Shown here: in pieces, positions 51,174 through 56,538 of the stretch | Layout: every line of letters starts with the position of its first letter | Position numbering within the stretch: position 1 is the stretch's first letter | NCBI GenBank assembly: GCA_030531435.1 | Contig: JAUNNN010000008.1 | Coordinates: 1 to 56,538, forward strand | From: Lachnospiraceae bacterium | GTDB lineage: Bacteria > Bacillota > Clostridia > Lachnospirales > Lachnospiraceae | Reading direction: 5' to 3' | DNA: 56,538 nt | Position numbers and translations under genes: made by a program | The notes under the pieces: generated by a model | The model's database searches: none | What the model was told of the DNA's origin: nothing | What the model saw: only the letters and a program-made list of their open reading frames with translations

Positions 51174-51464
51174 ATGTCTTTTTATCAAGTTACATCAAAG
51201 GAATTAAGAGCAAAAGCAGATGAACTTAGAAATCTCAATGGAAGATTTTTAAGTGAGATGGAGAAGCTTACTTCATATCATGATGCCCTATCAGGTATGT
51301 GGGAAGGCGATGCAAAGGAGGGCTTTTCCAAGGTGTTTATGAGAGATAAAACGGGAATGGATAATTTTAAGCGTGCAATAGATCAGTATATTGAGGCACT
51401 TATTGTTATCGCTAATAGATATGAAGAAGCAGAAATGAAAAATGCATCACTTGCATCGAGATAG
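51174..51464 (+). CDS. WXG100 protein 3
   Basis: A 96-residue WXG100-family protein: helix 1 (YQVTSKELRAKADELRNLNG), turn MWEGDA with Trp43-x-Gly45, helix 2, and a C-terminal YEEAE that satisfies YxxxE. AAAGGAGG precedes the ATG by a good distance. It is the member whose tail (RYEEAEMKNASL) is most like the tail of the hydrolase at 53095. Confidence 0.88.
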   Translation: MSFYQVTSKELRAKADELRNLNGRFLSEMEKLTSYHDALSGMWEGDAKEGFSKVFMRDKTGMDNFKRAIDQYIEALIVIANRYEEAEMKNASLASR

Positions 51465-51482
51465 TTAGCAAAGGAGATTATT

Positions 51483-51800
51483 ATGGCAAATATTATTCTA
51501 AAAGTTACACCTGAAAAATTAACACAGACAGCAAATGAATTTTCAAACAGCGGTAAGACAATTAGTTCTCTTACTAGAGAAATGACATCAATCGTTAGTG
51601 GACTAAAGGCTATATGGCAAGGTGCAGCGGCATCTGGATATGAGAGTAAATTCAATTCATTACAAGGGGACATTGAGCGAATTAATCAGATTATTCAGGA
51701 GCATGTTACAAATCTCAATGAAATGGCAAGGACATACCAGGCAGCAGAAGATAAGAGTATGGAAGAAAGCAGCAGACTTATGAGCGAGGTTTTAGGATAA
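51483..51800 (+). CDS. WXG100 protein 4
   Basis: A 105-residue WXG100-family protein, closest of the four to classic EsxA-type sequences: VTPEKLTQTANEF at the start, IWQGAAASGYESKF (Trp45-x-Gly47) at the turn and a C-terminal YQAAE (YxxxE). Strong AAAGGAG ribosome site. The next gene begins at the base after its stop codon. Confidence 0.9.
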   Translation: MANIILKVTPEKLTQTANEFSNSGKTISSLTREMTSIVSGLKAIWQGAAASGYESKFNSLQGDIERINQIIQEHVTNLNEMARTYQAAEDKSMEESSRLMSEVLG

Positions 51801-53102
51801 ATGGCATATAAGACGTTAATTCTTGTTGATAATTCCAGCACTTTGTCATCATTAAATAGAAGCATAATACAGGAAACAGTTAAACATATTGTTAAGAATC
51901 TATCTGATGAGAGTAGTGTTTCTGTAGCTGAGTTTAGTGGTGGAGTAAATTATATTACTGATTATGATGATTCTATAGATACTAAGTTAAGGCTTATTGA
52001 CGAACTAGAGTATAAGGATAGAACAACATCTTATACAGATGCACTTATGGAAGTGATAGAGGATTGGCATGAAAAAGACTTCGCTGATAGAGACATAATA
52101 TTAATCAGTGATGGAAAAAGCCTGGAGGGAGCTTATACAACAGAAGAACTCTATTTTTTGTTAGATTCATGTGGATATCCAATATATGTTCTAGGTTGTG
52201 CAGAAGAAGGAATTGACATTTTATCAAAGAAACTAAAGTCTATATCAAGAATCAGTGGTGGTACATATTTTCAGACAGACATGTATTCTGGAGAAGCATC
52301 CATTGAAAAGGTATTTGGAGATGCAATTATTGGAGAAATAATGGATCACAGAAAAAGCCTTGAGAATGAGTGCGGTGAAGAAAATTTGTCAGATGATGGT
52401 GAGGATATTGTTAAAGAAGAAACGGAAGAAATACTTGTTCAGAATGAATTCCTTGGCGAAAATGCCATGGAGGAGGACCTAAATTCTTCTATTATTTATA
52501 CAATGCCAGAAGATTCGGGAAATGTATTATCAAAACCATATATTTTAATTCCATTAGGACTTATCCTATGTATCTTATTTGTTATCTTTTTGATGGGCTT
52601 TATTAAGAAAAAACGTCGGGAGAGGGATGAAGAAGAATTCCTTATGAGCACACTCAAACATATAAACCAGAAGTCGTCAGAACTAAATAAAGAAGAGCGT
52701 AGTGATGTATCGCTAACAAGAGCGCTTAACGAGACACCTGTTGATGATGATGGTGGAACGAGGCTACTATATCAGGCAATGGAAGGGGTTGACATAACTC
52801 TGGAAGACCGTGCAGACCCGACTAAGTATTATAGGGCATGTATTAGAGATAAAATAATTGTTGGGAGATCAGCGAAGTTCTGCGATATAGTGATTTCTCA
52901 TGATGATTCTGTGTCGTCAAAGCATTGCGAACTGTTTCTTAGGGGCGATGATTTATATGTGCGTGATTTATCTTCATCTAATGGAACGGTAGTTAATCAG
53001 CAAAAGGTATATCAGGAAATAAAACTTAATTCCGGGGATATATTAAAGTTAGGGCAGCTAAGCTTATTTCTCCAGATTATAAGGAGGGGAAATTGTGGCT
53101 GA
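51801..53102 (+). CDS. VWA domain - TM - FHA domain protein of the type VII-like locus
   Basis: A 433-residue bitopic protein. Residues 1-190 are a von Willebrand A domain with a MIDAS-like metal site: DNSST (Asp10, Ser12, Thr14), a Thr in TTSYTDALM and Asp in ILISDGKS. An acidic linker leads to a TM helix at about 244-270. The tail (about 345-430) is a forkhead-associated domain with the phosphothreonine-binding marks VGRSAKFCDI, SVSSKHCEL and DLSSSNGTVVN. There is no signal peptide, so topology is uncertain. Its role in the secretion system is unknown: a scaffold or a phospho-controlled regulator is inferred. Ends eight bases inside the hydrolase gene. Confidence 0.85.
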   Translation: MAYKTLILVDNSSTLSSLNRSIIQETVKHIVKNLSDESSVSVAEFSGGVNYITDYDDSIDTKLRLIDELEYKDRTTSYTDALMEVIEDWHEKDFADRDIILISDGKSLEGAYTTEELYFLLDSCGYPIYVLGCAEEGIDILSKKLKSISRISGGTYFQTDMYSGEASIEKVFGDAIIGEIMDHRKSLENECGEENLSDDGEDIVKEETEEILVQNEFLGENAMEEDLNSSIIYTMPEDSGNVLSKPYILIPLGLILCILFVIFLMGFIKKKRRERDEEEFLMSTLKHINQKSSELNKEERSDVSLTRALNETPVDDDGGTRLLYQAMEGVDITLEDRADPTKYYRACIRDKIIVGRSAKFCDIVISHDDSVSSKHCELFLRGDDLYVRDLSSSNGTVVNQQKVYQEIKLNSGDILKLGQLSLFLQIIRRGNCG

Positions 53103-54414
53103 ATACAGTGAAAGAGATTTACTAATGCTGTCAAATTATGTGTATTTCACCTGTTCTACAAATGAAGGAACTATAGGAGAAAATATTGCAGCTCTTAAAA
53201 ACGAAGATGGGAGCTATGATGTTCAAAAACTATATAGACAGGGCGCTATATCCTGTAATATTTCAGAAGATGAAGCTATAAAATTTCTAGATGATCTTGA
53301 ATCTGATGAAAAACTAAGTGGTCTTAAAACTCTTAAGTGCCTTGAAGAAAAAGATATACGGGCGGTTTGCTATGGAAATGGCGAAAAGGATGGCTCCTGT
53401 GTTATATTCAGAGGCACTGGCGGAACATATGATGCTTGGTATGACAATGTCACTGGTGAGTATGAAGAAGATACAAAATTGCAAAAGATGGCAGCAGACT
53501 TTGTGAAAAATGATTGTAGTGAATATGAAAATATTACAGTTAGTGGTCATTCAAAAGGTGGGAATCTTGCACAGTATGTAACAGTTGTATGTGATGAGAA
53601 AATTGATAAGTGCATATCCTATGATGGACAGGGCTTTGGCAAGAAATTTATAAGGTCTTATAAAAATGAAATTAAAAATGCCCGAAATAAAATTACTTCA
53701 ATTAGTGCATATAATGACTACGTAAATATACTACTTACAGCAATTGCTGGAAAACGCCTATTTATGCGAAATAGTGGTCAACTGCTTGATGGACATTCAA
53801 GCTTCACTCTGCTTGATTCAATCACCTTTAATGATGATGGAAGCATAAATGAAAAAGCTTCAAGAGTTATTCAGGGACCAGCAGCATATGCTTTAGAAAA
53901 AGCAATAGGAAATATTACGAATGTAATTGATATTATGCCTGATAATGGGGCAGAAAAAGTATCAAATATTATTGGTACGTTTGTTTCAGCAATAATGAGT
54001 GATGATATGGGGGAAGAGTATGAGAAAACTCAGTTTATAGATGCTGTTAAAGCATTTGGAAGCTATTCTGAAAATATGCTCTCTGCATTAGGTAGTATTA
54101 ATACACCCTTTAGCATTGTTTTCTGTAATAATGAATTTAATTCCGTATCAGCAAAAAGAGCGTGTAGTATGGTAGATGATATGCTAAGAATGCTAGATCA
54201 TATAGCGTGTCAGATTGAAGATATAAGCAGAAATATTGATTATAGTATTACTGGAAGGGTATATACTGATAAAGCATTAGCAGAAATTATTAATAAAACA
54301 TATCATAATAGAAGAGTAGTTGAAAAACTTAGAAATGGGCTTATTGAAATAATAAGAATATATGAAGAAGACGAAACATATCTTTCTACATCTCTTCAAA
54401 ACCTATCTTATTAG
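53095..54414 (+). CDS. Mbeg1-like alpha/beta hydrolase with C-terminal WXG100-like domain (candidate secreted effector)
   Basis: A 439-residue protein beginning at GTG after AGGAGGGG. Residues 1-260 are a DUF2974/Mbeg1-like hydrolase: CVIFRGTGGTYDAWYDN, nucleophile elbow SGHSKGGNL (Ser153), then candidate acid and base in YNDYVN and DGHSSF. A helical linker follows. Residues about 348-432 resemble a WXG100 protein: two long amphipathic helices around YSITGR, where WXG would be, and a final IYEEDE that fits the YxxxE export signal. No signal peptide. Last gene of the operon, overlapping the VWA-FHA gene by eight bases. Lipase or acyl-ester activity is inferred; no immunity gene is obvious. Confidence 0.82.
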   Translation: MAEYSERDLLMLSNYVYFTCSTNEGTIGENIAALKNEDGSYDVQKLYRQGAISCNISEDEAIKFLDDLESDEKLSGLKTLKCLEEKDIRAVCYGNGEKDGSCVIFRGTGGTYDAWYDNVTGEYEEDTKLQKMAADFVKNDCSEYENITVSGHSKGGNLAQYVTVVCDEKIDKCISYDGQGFGKKFIRSYKNEIKNARNKITSISAYNDYVNILLTAIAGKRLFMRNSGQLLDGHSSFTLLDSITFNDDGSINEKASRVIQGPAAYALEKAIGNITNVIDIMPDNGAEKVSNIIGTFVSAIMSDDMGEEYEKTQFIDAVKAFGSYSENMLSALGSINTPFSIVFCNNEFNSVSAKRACSMVDDMLRMLDHIACQIEDISRNIDYSITGRVYTDKALAEIINKTYHNRRVVEKLRNGLIEIIRIYEEDETYLSTSLQNLSY

Positions 54415-54913
54415 CATCAAAGAATTTCTTAATCATCATATCCCATGATGCGTCAATTGATTTATCAAGAGTAAAAGTGTTAAGTGAAACGGCGGTTGTG
54501 GCAGAAAGGTCAGAGCCGTCGTATTTAATATTAAGTGTTAGATTTGCAATATCATTTGGAGATAGTGACAAATTAGATGAGTTTAAGAATTTTACTACAT
54601 TCTCATCAGAGAGACAGAATGTGAATTTAAAGGCAGCAGGTGTCTTTTTGCCTTTAATAATTGAAAGACAGTAAGGCTTAATCTGCTCCCATCTTTGCAT
54701 TCTTTCAGAAAAAATGCGTCCATTGCTTTCTGCTTCAGATTTTAAATCAGATAATTCGTCAGATGAATAAAATGATTTATTTATATGGCCATCTATTATA
54801 TATGTTGATGCCATAGAAATATTAGCCTCTGATAAAAGGAACTGGTCAAAGGCTGATTCAATGAGAAGCTTATTCATTAATTGTTTTATATCACTGATTT
54901 TTAATAGAAGCAT
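54386..54913 (-). CDS. DUF5721 family protein
   Basis: A 175-residue protein that I place in DUF5721, a small family of Lachnospiraceae and relatives without a known function. Landmarks are MLLLKISDIKQLMNKLL at the start, TYIIDGHINKSFYS and the C-terminal DKSIDASWDMMIKKFFDA. Soluble, mixed alpha/beta. It begins three bases after DUF1294 and ends 29 bases inside the tail of the oppositely oriented hydrolase gene. It is the last gene of the argG operon, so an immunity role for the adjacent secretion locus is unlikely. Confidence 0.75.
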   Translation of the reverse strand: MLLLKISDIKQLMNKLLIESAFDQFLLSEANISMASTYIIDGHINKSFYSSDELSDLKSEAESNGRIFSERMQRWEQIKPYCLSIIKGKKTPAAFKFTFCLSDENVVKFLNSSNLSLSPNDIANLTLNIKYDGSDLSATTAVSLNTFTLDKSIDASWDMMIKKFFDANKIGFEEM

Positions 54914-54916
54914 ATA

Positions 54917-55213
54917 TTACTGAATAACAAATTTATATGGTGAGAGATATATAAGGAATAGCACTAGTAAAATGTGAAATACTATTATAGCTGGAATTCC
55001 TATGTAAAACTTTGGCTTAAGTGTTTTGTGGTGAAAGATCCTCATACCTAAAAAACACCCAACTCCTCCGCCAAAGAAGGCGAAGGAGAGGAGTGTAGAT
55101 TCTGGAATTCTCCACTTTGCTCTTATTGATCTTGATTTATCAATAAAGAAAGCTAAAAAACCGGCAAGATTTATTGCAACTAAATATAATGCGATAAGTC
55201 TTAAAACTGCCAT
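54917..55213 (-). CDS. DUF1294 small membrane protein
   Basis: A 98-residue membrane protein with three hydrophobic segments (about 4-24, 41-58, 70-92). The DUF1294 motif is clear: NLAGFLAFFIDKSRS and then KWRIPESTLLSFAFFGG, with the short HHKTLKPKF loop. Function unknown. The ATG overlaps the argG stop by one base (TAATG), so it is translated with argG. Confidence 0.88.
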   Translation of the reverse strand: MAVLRLIALYLVAINLAGFLAFFIDKSRSIRAKWRIPESTLLSFAFFGGGVGCFLGMRIFHHKTLKPKFYIGIPAIIVFHILLVLFLIYLSPYKFVIQ

Positions 55214-56430
55214 TATTTGTTATTTACCTCTGCCATTTTCATAGCACGAACCTTTGTTGAAAGACCGAAGAGGTTAATGAATCCTGAAGCATCATGATGG
55301 TCATATAAATCACCTGTTGTAAATGATGCGATATCCTCATTGTAAAGTGAGTATGGGCTAGTTGTTCCAGCTTTGATAATGTTACCTTTGTAAAGTTTGA
55401 ACTTAACTTCACCTGTAACATACTGCTGTGTTGACTCGATGAATGCCTGTACAGCTTCACGAAGTGGTGAGAACCATTTTCCTTCGTATACGATCTGAGC
55501 AAGCTTGCTACCCATATCTTTCTTAAGCGCGTATGTATCACGGTCAAGGATGAGCTCCTCAAGCTGCTGGTGTGCTTCGTAAAGAATTGTTCCACCAGGA
55601 GTCTCATAAACACCACGGCTCTTCATACCAACAACACGGTTTTCTACGATATCAATGATACCAATACCATGTTTACCACCAAGCTTATTAAGCTCACGGA
55701 TGATATCTGAAACCTTCATCTTCTTACCATTAACTGATGTAGGAACACCCTTTTCAAATGTCATTGTAACGTATTCGCCTTCATCTGGAGCCTTTTCTGG
55801 TGAAACACCAAGAACAAGAAGGTGATCGTAGTTTGGCTCGTTAGCTGGATCTTCTAATTCAAGACCTTCGTGGCTGATGTGCCAAAGGTTTCTGTCACGG
55901 CTGTATGAGTTGTCATGTGAGAATGGAAGGTCAATGCCATGAGCCTTACAATATTCGATTTCAGACTCACGTGAATCCATTGTCCACTTGTCATCACGCC
56001 ATGCAGCAATAATCTTAAGTTCTGGAGCTAATGCCTTAATACCAAGTTCGAAACGAATCTGGTCATTTCCCTTACCTGTAGCGCCGTGGCAAATTGCAAC
56101 AGCACCTTCCTTCTTAGCAATTTCAACAAGACGCTTTGCAATAACAGGTCTTGCCATTGATGTACCAAGAAGATATTTATTTTCATAAACAGCGAAGCCC
56201 TGTACACAAGGAACAACGTATTCATCACAGAATTCATCTGTTACATCTTCAATGTAGAGTTTTTCAGCACCAGATGCCTTTGCTCTTTCTTCAAGACCAT
56301 CAAGTTCTGATTCCTGACCACAGTCTACACAAACACAGATTACTTCGTAATCGTAGTTCTCTTTGAGCCAAGGGATGATAGCTGTTGTATCAAGTCCGCC
56401 TGAGTAAGCTAAAATAACTTTTTCTTTCAT
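55213..56430 (-). CDS. argG: Argininosuccinate synthase
   Basis: Joins citrulline and aspartate with ATP in arginine synthesis. 405 residues, full length. The P-loop is AYSGGLDTT (around Ser10), and the family blocks [29 protein letters not shown] and [11 protein letters not shown] are all present. GGAGG lies ten bases before the ATG on the minus strand. argH, its usual partner, is not in the window. Followed by DUF1294 and DUF5721 genes with coupled starts. A promoter and TGCA-rich repeats lie upstream. Confidence 0.97.
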   Translation of the reverse strand: MKEKVILAYSGGLDTTAIIPWLKENYDYEVICVCVDCGQESELDGLEERAKASGAEKLYIEDVTDEFCDEYVVPCVQGFAVYENKYLLGTSMARPVIAKRLVEIAKKEGAVAICHGATGKGNDQIRFELGIKALAPELKIIAAWRDDKWTMDSRESEIEYCKAHGIDLPFSHDNSYSRDRNLWHISHEGLELEDPANEPNYDHLLVLGVSPEKAPDEGEYVTMTFEKGVPTSVNGKKMKVSDIIRELNKLGGKHGIGIIDIVENRVVGMKSRGVYETPGGTILYEAHQQLEELILDRDTYALKKDMGSKLAQIVYEGKWFSPLREAVQAFIESTQQYVTGEVKFKLYKGNIIKAGTTSPYSLYNEDIASFTTGDLYDHHDASGFINLFGLSTKVRAMKMAEVNNK

Positions 56431-56474
56431 AATTATATGCCTCCATAAATTGTGTTTTTCTTTAAGCTGAATCT

Positions 56475-56503
56475 ACTATATCAAAGCTCTAATAAGAATG
56501 CAA
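56475..56503 (-). promoter_or_regulatory. argG promoter
   Basis: On the minus strand TTGCAT (56498-56503), 17-base spacer, TATAGT (56475-56480). The leader is about 40 bases. Confidence 0.7.
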
Positions 56504-56537
56504 TACTTTTATGCATAAAAATTTGCATAAAATGCAT
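56498..56537 (-). promoter_or_regulatory. Candidate ArgR operator region of argG
   Basis: Four ATGCA/TGCAT half-sites separated by A/T-rich spacers overlap and precede the -35 (around 56499, 56512, 56524 and 56533). The AT-flanked arrangement is like arginine-repressor boxes in Firmicutes, but spacing is irregular and the region is cut off by the window end. Confidence 0.4.
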
Positions 56538-56538
56538 A

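Noticed and set aside
53095-53400. LXG-type N-terminal targeting domain in the hydrolase
   Set aside because: The N-terminus starts directly with the hydrolase family sequence; helical targeting-like sequence is only at the C-terminus.
54386-54913. Immunity gene for the hydrolase
   Set aside because: The convergent gene belongs to DUF5721 and is coupled to argG and DUF1294 on the other strand, which does not suit an immunity role.
55239-55616. 125-codon minus-strand frame within argG
   Set aside because: Shadow of argG in another frame; no ribosome site and low-complexity composition.

Overview
The window is AT-rich, densely coded DNA from a low-GC Gram-positive bacterium of class Clostridia, most probably Lachnospiraceae (Butyrivibrio-like; genus not resolvable by eye). 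The pointers are HrcA/CIRCE control of htpG, a ThiT-type ECF thiamine transporter behind a TPP riboswitch, an anaerobic class III ribonucleotide reductase with a fused glutaredoxin domain, the order rho-rpmE-DUF1385-prmC-prfA, and small families such as DUF5721. Nearly everything is on the plus strand. The exceptions are an MBOAT/SGNH acyltransferase pair, one tRNA-Thr and a terminal argG operon.

Layout. 1-5.8 kb: 3' part of clpB, a cache-HAMP-GGDEF diguanylate cyclase and valS. 5.8-14.3 kb: a tightly packed run of eight genes (DUF342/FapA-like protein, a 62-residue protein, a zinc-ribbon/TPR membrane protein, an unrecognised 463-residue protein, a GT-C glycosyltransferase, DUF2225, a parvulin lipoprotein and a membrane protein) that looks like an envelope cluster of unknown purpose. 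14.5-17.1 kb: an Rpn-family nuclease, a self-regulated LacI-type repressor and a small anchored acidic protein. 17.1-20.4 kb: CIRCE-htpG plus an overlapping degenerate receiver protein. 20.4-27.8 kb: rho, rpmE, DUF1385, prmC, prfA, an rsmH-like gene, thiN, then TPP riboswitch-thiT. 27.8-30.3 kb (minus): SGNH/MBOAT acyl-transfer pair. 30.4-38.2 kb: lepB, DUF3048 lipoprotein, an Mbeg1-like hydrolase, a TPR lipoprotein, nrdD behind two NrdR-like boxes, and pyrF. 38.3-46.2 kb: tRNA-Thr, a small HAD protein, a MacA/MacB-type three-gene ABC exporter, a second HAD protein, pheA and an HD-domain protein.

46.3-54.4 kb is the most interesting region: an apparently complete operon for a compact type VII-like (WXG100/ESX) secretion system. 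It encodes an EssC-type FtsK/SpoIIIE ATPase with an N-terminal FHA-like region, a YukD/EsaB-like ubiquitin-fold protein, four different WXG100 proteins, a VWA-TM-FHA protein, and an Mbeg1-like alpha/beta hydrolase. The last 90 residues of that hydrolase resemble a WXG100 protein and end in a YxxxE export motif. No EsaA, EssA or EssB is present. The hydrolase therefore looks like the cargo and the VWA-FHA protein like a replacement structural or regulatory part. The operon meets the opposing argG-DUF1294-DUF5721 operon in a 29-base tail-to-tail overlap.

Regulatory signals read directly from the bases include CIRCE, a TPP riboswitch with a competing-helix expression platform, two NrdR-like boxes, a LacI-type palindrome at its own promoter, a long rpmE leader, and many intrinsic terminators. 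All assignments are by eye from sequence; no database search was possible.
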